A stretch of 64,000 nt of DNA from contig CM072548.1 in NCBI GenBank assembly GCA_036898215.1, positions 16,503,730 through 16,567,729 on the forward strand. The letters run 5' to 3'. Below, piece by piece: positions 11,441 to 22,432 of this stretch. The notes beneath the pieces were generated by a model that saw only the letters and a list, made by a program, of their open reading frames with translations, was not told where the DNA came from and made no database searches. Within the stretch, counting starts at the first letter, position 1. The number at the start of each line of letters is the position of its first letter. The DNA is from Platycarya strobilacea. Taxonomy: Eukaryota > Streptophyta > Magnoliopsida > Fagales > Juglandaceae. The translations under genes were made by a program, and so were the position numbers.

Positions 11441-13084
11441 AACCCCAAAATCCATTAACCTAAATCAAACTGAACAGACAAGAAATCGAAATAACTCCAA
11501 AATCCAAGCCAACGAGATAAAGCTAGGGTTACAAGAATAACCTTAAAATCCAGCAATATTGAGTGAATCCAAGGAAATAATAAGGAAGAGAACTTACAAA
11601 GACAGAGGGATACGACTCGGGGTAAGGGAGAAGTGCACGATGCGATTCAGGGTTGTTATGGACCTCAGTCTAATCCCAAAACAAAGCCTTCTTCTCCATA
11701 CACATCTCCTTATGATGACCAAAAGTTGCTTGTAAAGGGTCTTGAATTTGGTTTATTTCTAGCTTTTTCATGAGTTATTAGGGTTATCAAAATTGGTATG
11801 GCATGGAGATGTGGTGGTCTAAGCGGTAGGTTTTGGTGGGAAAGGGTTAAAGGATTGTCCTTTGGATAGACTTATAGGTTGGGATCTTTTTGGCAAAGTG
11901 TATGGCTTATAAGGTGTAAGGATACTAAGATTTTAGTGGAGGGTATAGGAAATTTCGAGATTTAGAAGATAGGTCTAGGGTTTTGTGTTTTGGATGGGAT
12001 TAAGTCGTAAGAAGGTTATCTTAAGATAGATTTTGGTCAAGGGTAGGTCTCTTGTATGTGGGTGTAAGATGGATTGGCCTTGAATGAGTTTGTGTTAGAA
12101 TATGAATGAGAGATAAGGTGTTTGGATTGGATAAGGATTTGTATTTGAATTTTGAATTTGAATAAGATGGAAGGATAATGTGATAGAGTTAGAAAAGGCG
12201 TAGAAGTTATAGTTAAGCTAGGGTTTGGTTTAGGGTTTCTAAAGTGTAAGAAACCCTAAGGTTATGCTATGGGTTTCAGCCAAAAGTTATTTTGAGGGAT
12301 GGAAAGTATTTTCTATGGGGTTTTAAGGGTGATTGAATTTATGAGTTGATGGAAAAATCGAAAGTGTTTGGTGGGTGAGAAAGTGAGAGAAAAGTATGAA
12401 GAACACAAAAATATGAACAAGTAAAAGTAATTGACACAAAGAAGTGAGAAAAACCTCTACTCATAAAATTGAAAAGCAAAATAGAAAGATAAGTTGAATT
12501 ACACTTATTCACGAATTGCAAGGTGTAATCCTCTCTAGGGGATTCACGAATTGCACCCCTAAAGCCTAAGTAAAAAAGCACCAACACAAAAGAGATCCTT
12601 TGACACACTAAACCCATCCTCTAGGGAGAATATGCCAAAAGATATCTAGACTCAATTCCTAATGACCTATTTATAGAAAAAAAAAATAACAAATTAGAGA
12701 CTCCTAATGAGATCCATTAAAAGATAAGTAAGCCTAATAAAACATAACAACTTGGAGACTCCTATGAGACTCATAAAAGGATAAACAAAACCTAATTAAA
12801 CTATGATTCAACTAGACTTGGCCTTAATGGGTTTAGGATGGCCCATGGCATGGGCCATGGGCAAGCTAGTGTCAAAAATTTTGTTTTTCATATATTCCTC
12901 ATGTTTTTCTTGTAGGTTATATACATTTCAAAAACAATAAAATCTAAACAAATATTTGCTATACAAATCCGTCTCCTAAACTCACGCTCACCACCCTTAT
13001 TTACGAGATGTTATGGATTTCAAAATGCTAAAATTTCTCTTGATTGTTTTCAATAACAGCTCACCCCAACACTCCCCCTCAAGT

Positions 13085-15074
13085 TGATGCATAGAGGTCT
13101 CTAATGCCTAACTTTTCAAGTGAGTTGTAGACATCCTTGCTCGATACAACTTTTGTAAGTATATCCGCCAATTGATCTTCGGATTTCACAAAAGGAAACC
13201 TAATTGTTTTTGCTTCAAGATTTTCCTTGATGAAGTGTCTATCTACCTCTACATGTTTAGTACGATCATGTTGAATGGGATTATGGGAAATTGCAATTGC
13301 AGCTTATTGTCACACAAGAGATCCATCTCAGATTTAAGAGTAAACCCGATTTCAGTAAGTAGCTTTCTTAGCCAAAGGAGTTCACAAAGACCTTTAGCCA
13401 TTCCCCTAAACTCAACTTCAGCACTTGACAAAGCTACCACTTTTTTCTTCTTGCTTCTCCAGGTTACAAGATTCCCTCCAACAAATGTAAAATATCCTGA
13501 TGTGGACTTTCTATTAGTGATATTACCTGCCCAAATTGCATCTGTATATCCATAAACTATTAACTGATTGTTATGTTTTGAGAACATAAGCCCCTTGCCT
13601 AGGGATGACTTCAAGTATTGAAGTATTCGAATCACTGCTTCCATGTGACTTTTACTTGGATTATGCATAAACTGACTTACAACACTTACAATGTATGCAA
13701 TATCTAGACGAGTATGAGAGATATAAATGAGTTTACCAACTAACCTTTGGTATCTACCTTTATCTATTGGTACTTGGTCTGGGTATTCTCCAAATTTATG
13801 ATTCTGAACAATGGGGGTGTCTGCAGGTCTACACTCTAACTTCCCTATTTTGGTTAGCAAGTATAATATGTATTTTCGTTGAGAGAGAAATATGCCTTGC
13901 TTAGACCTAGCAACTTCAATTCCCAAGAAATACTTGAGTCCTCCCAGATTCTTCATCTCAAATTCAGTTGCTAATTGCTTTTGAAGCAGAGAGATTTCTT
14001 CTTTATCAGCTCCTGTAATAATCATGTCATCTACATAGACTATCAAAGCAGTTACCTTACCCAACTGATGCTTCAAGAACAAAGTGTGATCAGAGTTACT
14101 TTGTTGGAAGCCATATTTCTTCATTGCCAAGCTAAACCTTCCAAACTATGCTCGTGGTGTTTGCTTTAGTCCATACAATGCTCGCTGCAATTTACACACC
14201 ATTCCACTATCTGAAGATTATGTATAGCCTGGAGGAATATCCATATACACCTCCTCTTGGAGGTCACCGTTGAGAAAATCATTTTTCAGATCAAATTGAT
14301 GCAAAGGCCAATCAAGATTTGCTGCAAGAGACAATAACACTCTAACTTTATTCAACTTAGCTACATGTGAGAGATTCTCCTGATAATCAACCCCATACGT
14401 CTGCGTATATCATTTCGCTACTAGTCTTGCTTTGTACCTTCAATAGATCCATCTGCTTTGTGTTTAATGGAGAACACCCATTTGCATCCCACGATTTGTT
14501 TTCCTTCAGGTAATGGAACAAGAGTCCATGTATCATTTTTTAAAAGTGCCTCCATTTCTTCATCTATAGCTTGAGTCCATCTTGGATCTGCCAATGCCTC
14601 ATGAACACTAGTAGGAATCTGACATGTGGGGAGTTCCTGTGTAAATTTCTTAAGAGGTTCAGAGAGTTCCTTGGTGGATACACAATTAGCAATTGGATAC
14701 CTCAACCTTCGTTCTTCAATATTTGGAGAATATCTATTAGGGGGCTTGCCGTGATTGTACCTGGGAGGTAAAACATATCCCATAGAATCATCTATGTCAT
14801 TGGTATGTAAGGGTGGAATAGTACTTACCTCAAGATTATTCTCAGGGGATGGTTCAGCTGGTACTTCAGAGGAAGGGGATATATGCTCGGTTTCAAATGT
14901 TGCATGCTTTGTATTCGGAAATATCTCAGTTTCATAGTTCACAACGCCTGAGTTATCATTCGGCCCATCATGCTCGTGTTGCTTCTCACTCCGATTATGC
15001 TCTTCATGCTCACACTGCCCCTCAAGTCTGAACCAATCAAACTCATTCGGCATCTTAAGTTGGGACCAATTCAA
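13085..15074 (-). pseudogene. Copia reverse transcriptase and RNase H, broken
   Basis: 15074-14421 holds the acidic linker and the RT entry motif (WTQAIDEEMEALLKNDTW, CKWVFSIKHKADGS). The frame is then lost over about 290 bases with recognisable RT sequence. 14130-13249 holds the RT active site YVDDMI (14030s), FLGIEVARS, and RNase H motifs GYTDAIWAG (normally DADWAG), KSTSGYF and ALSSAEVEFRG. A frameshift near 13290 separates the last part. LADILTK-type tail sequence can be read at about 13140-13170. Confidence 0.85.
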
Positions 15075-15163
15075 CTCTTCATTATGTATCTCCCCCTAAA
15101 GAGGAGAAAAAGGTGCCAAAGATGAAAAAAACGTATCAGTATCCAAGAATTGAACATCCATAG

Positions 15164-15961
15164 TCACATAGAGTTTCCGGCTAGTAGAATCATAGAAACG
15201 GTACCCTTTTTTTGGATACCATAGCCCAAAAACACACACCGACATGCACATGGATCAAGTTTATTGCGCTGGTTTTTATGGAGATACACGTAGGCGACAC
15301 ACCCAAAAATACGGGGAGGAAGCATCCGCACCGTAGGTAAGGACACATGATTGGAAAGAGATTGGAGGGATGCTTTAAATGATAAAACTTTGGATAGCAT
15401 TCGGTTGAGAAGATGGATAGCAATTGAGACGACAAGTGAGACAGCATCAGTCCAAAAACTTTTAGGCATATTGGCACCAAGAAGCAGAGCATGGGCAGTC
15501 TCCAAAAGATGTATATTCTTCCTCTCGGCGACACCGTTCTGTTGGGGCATTTGTGAGCATGAAGTTTCATAAATTAAACCATGTTGGAAAAAATAAGCTT
15601 GAAGATGCTTATTGACGTATTCACCACTATTATCAGAGTAGAGAACCTTCATGGTGGCATCGTACTGAGTTCCAACCACGGCATGAAATGTTTCAAAGGC
15701 ACCGAGAACTTCATCTTTGTGTTTTAGCAAGTAGAGCCATGTCATACGAGTACAATCATCTACAAAAATAACAAACCAACGAAAGCCATACATATTAGTA
15801 ACGGGTGAGGGCACCCATTCATTAGAGTGAATTAACGCAAATGGAGTGTCACTTTTATTCATGCTCAATGGGTAAGTAGCGCGACGGCTCTTAGCCAAAA
15901 TACAAGTATCACATTTCAAATCAAAAGTCTGTAAATGTTTAAACAAATCAGGAAAAAACAT
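15164..15961 (-). pseudogene. Copia integrase fragment (265 aa open)
   Basis: Contains CDTCILAKSRR (C-terminal half of the zinc-binding region), then an rve integrase core: FVIFVDDCTRMTWLYLLKHK with an acidic residue, VLYSDNSGEYVN with the second Asp, and QQNGVAERKN with the catalytic Glu region. It is followed by the copia-type segment FGCVAYVYLHKNQRNKLDP and CVFLGYG. The D-D-E framework looks preserved in this fragment, but the upstream His residues lie in disrupted sequence. Confidence 0.85.
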
Positions 15962-16288
15962 GCTTCAAATAAGGAAAAGATGGGTGTCCCAAACGTCTAT
16001 GCCATAACCACAATGTTGTCTCTTTATTGGCATGGACATTGTTCATGTTGTTGGCCTGGCCAATGTCATCCACATAATATAATCCTCCCCTCTTAGTACC
16101 ACGTCCAATTATCTCATTGGTGAGAATATCCTGGATAAGACAAAAATTTGGATAAATAAGTACAACACATCCAAGGTCTGCACTAAGCTAACTTATAGAC
16201 AATAGTTTAAGGGATAAAGATGAAACAAGTAAAGTGTTGATAAATAGAGGGATGGAGATAAAGTTACAGAGCCAGCTCCAGTTACTGG

Positions 16289-17446
16289 TTAGATAACACC
16301 ATTGGCATTAGCTATGCTGGTGCGTCGTGGAAGAGAAGTTTGAAAGAAGTCCAAGGCAGTAAAAGTCATATGGTCCATGACCCCTGAATCGAGAAGCCAG
16401 GCACCACAACCCATATCTCTATGGGAGGTAAAAAGAGCAAGACCAGAGATACCTGAGTTCAAATTGGGAGGAGTATCCGTGGACATTGAAGCCGATTGTA
16501 TAAAAGAGAGATGAGGCTCTGCACTACCAACAACAGCTATGCCTGAACTTCCACTAGTGCTGGTGCCATTGGGATGCTTACAGGCTTGAAGATCATGCCA
16601 CCAATCAGGGTACCCATGCAGTTTAAACAGTTTTCACGTGTGTGTTTCTGGTTACCACAATGAGAACATCTTTTTCCATCAGCAGAATTTCAGTTCTTGG
16701 CAGATTTACCATGGGTAGTCATAACCTATTGCCTTTCGTCTAACATGCGCATATGCCTACTCAACCATAGGAAATGGTTTTATCTATAAACATCAGCATG
16801 TATATTATCTAGCTGATCATCAAGACCATTCAAAAAAACATAAACTCGTTCTTCTTGGATGATCCGATTATAGTGCTGAATATCAACAGAACATTCCATA
16901 GGATTCGGTCAGTGGAAATCAATTTCACTCCATAGACCCTACAACTCCGTGTAATATTTTTCCAGGGAGCCCGTAGCTTGTTTTAGTCTAGTCACACAAC
17001 ATCGAAAACCATACACTTGTGATGTATCACTACCATCGAAAAAGGTAGTTGCAATGGAATCCCAAACCGCTTTTGTCGTAGGAAAGTGAATAAAATCACC
17101 AATTAAAGATGGATCCATGGAAGTAATTAATCAACCTTTAACAATAGCATTATCAGTGCGCCACTTGCAAAAGGAAGGATCAGTTGACGACGGCTGGGAA
17201 AAGTCACCATTAATGTACCCCAATTTGTCCTTACCAGAGATATACATCTCGACAACCTGGGACCATAGTGCATAGTTGGAGCCATCCAACTTAATGCCGA
17301 TCTGAGTAGCAAATGTTTCAGTGGTGATGGTCGAGGTCTGAGTGTTATTCAAAACCTCAGTCATCCTTGTATTCAATTCAAGGATAGAATCAGAGAGATG
17401 AGACGTGCCGCCAGAAGTATTCAGGTCATCAGAGTCCGCCATGGGA
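16289..17446 (-). pseudogene. Copia gag and protease region, broken
   Basis: The likely start is MADSDDLN at about 17440. The Copia_N-type motif KLDGSNYALWSQVVEMYISG lies at about 17221-17290. A stop ends this frame at 17131 and further stops follow. A CCHC knuckle is not cleanly preserved near 16600-16690. The downstream frame 16289-16486 reads GAWLLDSGVMDHMT, the D-S-G active site of the copia protease with the neighbouring residues altered. Confidence 0.75.
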
Positions 17447-18260
17447 GGATGGTTAGGGTGCAATACAAGAAGCCAGATCTTGTTTGGCTCGTGATACCAT
17501 GTCAAAAATTCTGTTTTTCATATATTCCTCATGTGTTTTTCCCATAGGTTATATACATTTCAAAAACAATAAAATCTAAACAAATATTTACTATACAAAT
17601 CCGTCTCCTAGACTCACGCTCACTACCCTTATTTACGGGATGTTATAGATTTCAAAATACCTAAAATTTCTCTTGATTGTTTACAATAACAGCTCGCGCC
17701 AACAGCTAGTGTGCTGGTCGACTGGCTAACATGGCCTAAGTAAGGTGCCCAGGCGCTAGGCTTGCTACTGGTGGGCATAGAGGCCTGCCACTAATCTCAC
17801 TAGACTACGGGGCAAAAGCCCTAGAGCTGTCAAAGGCTATTCCAGACAGTGTCAAGGTATGATCCTTGGGCTCATCCAGACTTGTCAAGCCATGTCGTAT
17901 GGCTTATTTTTGGGTGGCTTTTGGAAGGGTTCTGACATTCCCCCTCCCTTTAAGCATATTCTTGCCCACAAGGATGAAATCTAAAGATCTTAAGTGTATA
18001 GTGGTCTCACTAGGCTTAACCTTCTTGGCGGCCAAGATGGTCCAAATTCTCTTCTTGCCTCCGAGCTTGAATTCCATAGTCACGTCATTGTAGTCTCGCA
18101 CTACCCTTCCTAGATCTTTGAGTCATGGATTACCCAAGACTATCTCAAGCCCTACTAGTGAAAGGACATATAGGTCAACTTCGATTCTCACTACTTGGAC
18201 ATTCATCTTCACTCCTTTCACTAGCTCTTCACATATCATCATGTTCCCGTTTAGGGAACT

Positions 18261-18527
18261 CTACTTCACATGCCTTAATGGCAATTGGTTCAACCCAATC
18301 TTGGTGACTATGTTGGAATTGATAAAGTTGTGTATAGCGCTGCTATTTACTAACAGAGTAACCTTCGTTGTTCCAATCCACGTCATCACTCCCATGGAAG
18401 TAGGCCTTCGTACCCCTACTAAGGCATTAAGAAATAACTCAATCTCCACTTGTTTCTCTATAGGTTCGTCCTCTTCTTGATCGAACTCTTGGATTGATGA
18501 ATCATCATGATCCCCCTCATCAAGCAT
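18261..18527 (-). pseudogene. Retroviral-type aspartic protease of the gypsy element
   Basis: An 88-aa frame contains TKVTLLVNSSAIHNFI, the retropepsin active-site region. In this family the motif is usually D-S-G-A/S-T-H-N-F; here the catalytic Asp is Asn and the Gly is Ser, so the enzyme is very probably dead. A post-protease linker follows at 17904-18101 (DYNDVTMEFKLGGKK), then the polypurine tract, with no reverse transcriptase. Confidence 0.75.
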
Positions 18528-18579
18528 CGTATAAGCATGACCAGATTTTTACTTATGCTCCAGATTCCATTTTTGGTCA

Positions 18580-19940
18580 CATTTGAAGTAAATGCCTTTT
18601 TTGATTTTTTCTGGACCTTGAGAGTTTCTTCACTCTTGGCTTGGTCTTAGAAGTACTTCTCACATCTTTCTTGCCTTTTAAAGGATTGTTGGTTTTCCAT
18701 AGTTGAGTAATTTTACTCCCCATGTCCTTAGATTGGCTCCTCTCCATGGTAGTGCATTCTTCAAAAATCTCAGACATCCTCATCACCTATTGGAGTCTCA
18801 ATGGTTGCTTTAGCTTGATCTCCTTGGCTAGCCAAGGTTTCAAGCCGTCAATAAACGTGCCCACAAGGGCTTCTTCGAACCAGCCTCTCACCATAGTTTG
18901 AAGTCGTCGAAATTTTTTAATGTAAGTGTGCACCTTGCCTTTTTGCTTCAACTTTGCAAGTTGGCCATGAAGGTTGACTACTGGTGTTGGGCCAAATTGC
19001 ATGAGAAATTCTTTCTCAAACGCGGTCCATCCCAATCATCTCCACTCTTTCTCAGTCGTGAATCCATCGCCACCATTTGCTTGCCTTCCCCTCCAAGTAA
19101 AAGCATGTCGTCGACACTCTTTCTTGTCTAGGGATCTCGTAGGAACGGAAGTAGTAGTCAGCTTTGTCTAACCACTCGTATGGATCTCCCCCATTGTACT
19201 TGAGGAATTCCACCTTAGGTCTCGAAGGTCCCCAATCATAAGTTCGGTTTTCTCTTCTTTCCTCACTGTGCCCATCGTCATACCGTCACTCATGGTGGGC
19301 TCAATCTCGTGGAGGATGCCGTCTCCTATCGAAATTTTCACCTCGATCATAGGGCCACTCATCCTCATAATCATCATTATCAGACTCGGCCTCATCATGT
19401 TCTTCAACATGTGGTTGCTCGTACCTCACGTCTTGAGGTTTTCTTCTCACGCTCGGACTACGCTTGTACTGATCATTGTTCCGGATCCATCGTTCAACGA
19501 CCTCACGATTGTTCTCAACTCATCCACCTAATCAGAACTCAGGTCAGAGTGGCTCATGCATGGGCTCCGTCACCTTAGTCTTGGCACCATCAACATAAGC
19601 TTCATGTCTTGGTGGATTCAGATTAGGAGAGGGCTCACAGTGAGGCCCTTCTCCAATCCTTTTCTCAAGACTCTCTAAGCTTGCGTTGGTCTCCCGTTGC
19701 ATGGCTTCGATGGCTCATCGATTTTTTTCAATAGCTCGTCTTGAGGCATTCAAAGTCATCCTTAATTTGGCAATAGTGGTAGTGGCCTCATCAAGAATGT
19801 TGGCAAGTTTATTGGTATGCCCCTCGCGTGCATCTATATGTTCACGGTTGGAACGTTGTTGCTCCTGTGTTTTTTGGGGATCACATTGCATGGTGACTCC
19901 ACGAATGTTAAGTTCTCGATCAAAGAACTCATAATGGAAT
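18580..19940 (-). pseudogene. Ty3/gypsy gag, decayed
   Basis: The minus strand around 19130-19230 reads EFLKYNGGDPYEWLDKADYY, a retrotransposon gag N-terminal signature. At 18787-19035 follows a gag core with FEKEFLMQFGP, LAKLKQKGKVHTYIKKF and FIDGLKPWLAKEIK. A basic linker lies at 18577-18786. The reading frame changes several times and has stops (for example between 19035 and 19168), so no complete Gag can be made. Its usual role is to form the virus-like particle of the retrotransposon. Confidence 0.75.
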
Positions 19941-20058
19941 TGAAGGTGCCTCTTGACAATACTTTTTCAATAAAATTGGGAGTGACTCTCTGACAAGACA
20001 CTCTCAAAGAAATTAGGAGGATCTCTTTGACAAGAACCTCTCAATGAAAGCATCAATT

Positions 20059-21562
20059 TGTTAGAAGCTTTGGTCTAATCCCTAAATTAGTCATCTTCTC
20101 GCACGTCTCCTTATGATGATCGAAAGCTGCTTATTAAAGGTTTTGGATTTGGTTTGTTTCTAGCTTTCGTGAGTTCTTAAGGTTATGGGAATTGGTATGG
20201 TATAGAGATGTGGTGGTCTAAGTGATAGGTTATGATGGAAAAGGGTTAAAGGATTGTCCTTTGGGTAGGCTTATAGGTTGGGATATTTTTGGTAAGGTGT
20301 ATAGGTGTAAGAAGACTAGGGTTTTAGTGGAAGGTAAAGGAAATTTCGAGATTTGGAAGATAGGTCTAGGGTTTTATGTTTTGGATGGGATTAGGTTGTA
20401 AGAAGGTTATCTTAAGATAGATTTTGGTCAAGGGTAAGTCTCTTGTACGTGGGTGTAAGATAGATTGGTCTTGAATAAGTTTGGGTAGGATTATGAGTTT
20501 GTGTTGAAATAGGAATGAGAGATAAGGCGTTTGGATTGGATAAGAATTTGGATTTTAATTTTGAATTTGAATAAGATTGAAGGATAATGTGATAGAGTTG
20601 GAAAATGCGTAGGAGTTGTAGTTGGACTAGGATTTGGTTTAGGGTTTCCAAAGTGTAGGAAACCCTATGGTTATGCTATGGGTTTCAGCATAGCATAACC
20701 ATAAAAGTTATTTTATGAAGAGATGGGTTTCCATCTCTTCATAAAAGTTATTTGAAGAGATGGAAAGTATTTTCTATGAGGGTTTAAGCGTGATTTTCAA
20801 ATTTATGAGTTAATAAAAAAATTGAAAGTGTTCGGTGGGTGAGAATGTGAGAGAAAAGTATGAAGAACACAAAAATATGAACAAGTAAAAGTAATTGACA
20901 CAAAGAAGTGAGAAAAACCTCTACTCATAAGATTAAAAAACAAAATAAAAAGATAAGTTGAGTTACACATATTCACGAATTGCAAGATGTAATCCTCTCT
21001 AGGGGATTCACGAATTGTACCCCTAAAACCTAAGTGCAAAAGCACTAATACAAAAGAGTTCATTTGACACACGAAATCCGTCCTCTAGAGAGAATATGCT
21101 AAAAGATATCTAGATTTAATTGCTAATAACCTATTTATAGAAAAAAAAAATAACAAGTTGTAGACTTCTAACGAGACTCATAAAAGATTAGTAAACATAA
21201 TCATACATAACAATTTAGAGACTTTTAATAAGACCCATAAAAGGATAAACAAAACCTAATTAAATTATGACTTAACTAGACTTGGGCCTTAATGGGCTTA
21301 CAATGGTCCATGGCATGGGCCATGGGCAAGTTGGTGTGCTGGTCGACTGGCTGGCATAGCTCAAGTAAGGTGTCTGGGTACTGAACTTGCTGCTGATGGA
21401 CCGAAAGGCCTGTCACTAATCTCGTTGGGCTACGGGGTAAAAGCCACGAGGCTGTCAAAGGCTATCCCAGACAGTATCAAGATATGATCTTTGAGTTCAT
21501 CCAGACTCGTCAAGTCATGTTACGTGATTTATTTTTGGATAGTTTTTAGAAGGATTATGACA
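20059..21562 (-). repeat. 5' LTR of the gypsy element
   Basis: Aligns along its whole length with 11654-12869 plus 17710-17937. At 21320-21350 it carries the uninterrupted version of the copia target (GGCAAGTTGGTGTGCTGG), so it shows the LTR before the copia inserted. It contains two perfect hairpins (20666-20703 and 20711-20746) missing from the other LTR, which account for most of the 60-bp length difference. Confidence 0.85.
20666..20746. repeat. Two adjacent perfect inverted repeats
   Basis: Arm TATGGTTATGCTATG (20666-20680) is repeated inverted at 20689-20703 with an 8-base spacer. Arm TTTTATGAAGAGATGG (20711-20726) is repeated inverted at 20731-20746 with a 4-base spacer. Neither right arm exists at the matching place of the sister LTR (about 12260-12300). 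Confidence 0.9.
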
Positions 21563-22195
21563 TGGGAGAGAGGTGCCCAATGCAATTCGTGGAGGAAATG
21601 TGCGCGATGTAACTCGGAATTATATCTCATCTCATATTACCTCGTTATCTTAATTTTACACTTAATAAATTTGGGTTTCTAAAGAAATTCTGATTGAGAC
21701 TGATTTGATCGATCTTAAAATCATATGCCATAAAAATTTCGATTACAAAGGCTAAGAAACAATATTTCAAAAAAAAAAAACCAACTGACTTTAAGACAAA
21801 CTACCTCAACCAATTTTTATTTAACCATAAAAAAATGAGAATTCCGTAATTAAGAGTAGGATTTGAATCTGACATTTGAAAATCTTCTCAAAACATTTTT
21901 TTTTTCCATTAAAAGCCTTTGGAGATATACAGTTACGCATCTTGCAATATCTCATTAAACAACCTTTTTCAGGTCGTGGAATTTTTCTGGTCTTGGTGGA
22001 ATAGAAGTCAGGCTATATATCTCAAGACGTACTAGGATAAATAATTATTTATAATGAATTATTTATCATAAAAACAAACTATTTACAATAAAAATAAATT
22101 CATTTTAATAAAAAAATAATCATCATCATTTTTATTGCAAATATATCTTAAATAAAAGAATGACACAACATTTGGTCTCGTCCTTTCCTTTAAAG
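21563..22195. other. Intergenic, nothing firmly recognised
   Basis: AT-rich DNA downstream of the gypsy element. Short motifs at 21572-21591 and 21599-21618 resemble 11631-11650 on the other side of that element. A TTTACAATAAAAAT-rich patch at 22050-22150 resembles the CACTA-like fragments elsewhere in the window. No gene is seen. Confidence 0.35.
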
Positions 22196-22199
22196 TCGA

Positions 22200-22432
22200 T
22201 TTAGATTCATAGGCGAGATAAACTCATTTTAATTCATCTCAAATTCATCATTATATTTTTTAAAAAATTTTATACAAAATACAATTTTTAATATAATTTT
22301 TTTAATTTTTAATATATATTTTTTTAATTTTTATTTAACTTTTTAAATTTTAAATCAATAATAATATTAAAAAATAAACTCAATTCATTTCAACTTATTT
22401 TATTTTATCTTTCGATTCAAACCGTACCTCAA
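22200..22432. mobile_element. Tourist-like MITE (same family)
   Basis: The left part TAGATTCATAGGCGAGATAA and the inverse of the right part (GGTTTGAATCGAAAGATAAA) are diverged inverted ends. The middle shows the family core ATTTTATACAAAATACAA and AAACTCAATTCATTTCAACT. Exact ends are uncertain. Confidence 0.5.

Larger units (their letters stand above)
12870..17704 (-). mobile_element. Ty1/copia retrotransposon, complete in outline but coding-defective
   Basis: LTRs of 202 bp (12870-13071) and 205 bp (17500-17704) run TG...CA and are highly similar. A perfect 5-bp target duplication, GCTAG, lies at 12865-12869 and 17705-17709. On the minus strand the 5' LTR is followed by TGGTATCACGAGCC (17487-17500), an initiator-tRNA-Met-type primer site. 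The 3' LTR is preceded by the polypurine tract TTGAGGGGGAG (13072-13082). The order gag, protease region, integrase, reverse transcriptase, RNase H is that of copia. It lies in the 3' LTR of a gypsy element in the same orientation. Stops and frameshifts interrupt all coding regions. Confidence 0.92.
11654..21562 (-). mobile_element. Non-autonomous Ty3/gypsy retrotransposon (gag and protease only), with a nested copia element
   Basis: Read on the minus strand, the 5' LTR is 20059-21562 (1504 bp). The 3' LTR is 11654-12869 plus 17710-17937 (1444 bp), split by the copia insertion. Both LTRs run TGTCA...TAACA. A polypurine tract, AAAGGGAGGGGGAA, abuts the 3' LTR at 17938-17951. The internal region (17938-20058) is only 2.1 kb and holds gag and an aspartic protease but no reverse transcriptase, RNase H or integrase. 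The primer-binding region next to the 5' LTR (AATTGATGCTTTC) is a poor match to the usual TGGTATCAGAGC-type site. No clean 5-bp target duplication is left. Confidence 0.8.
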
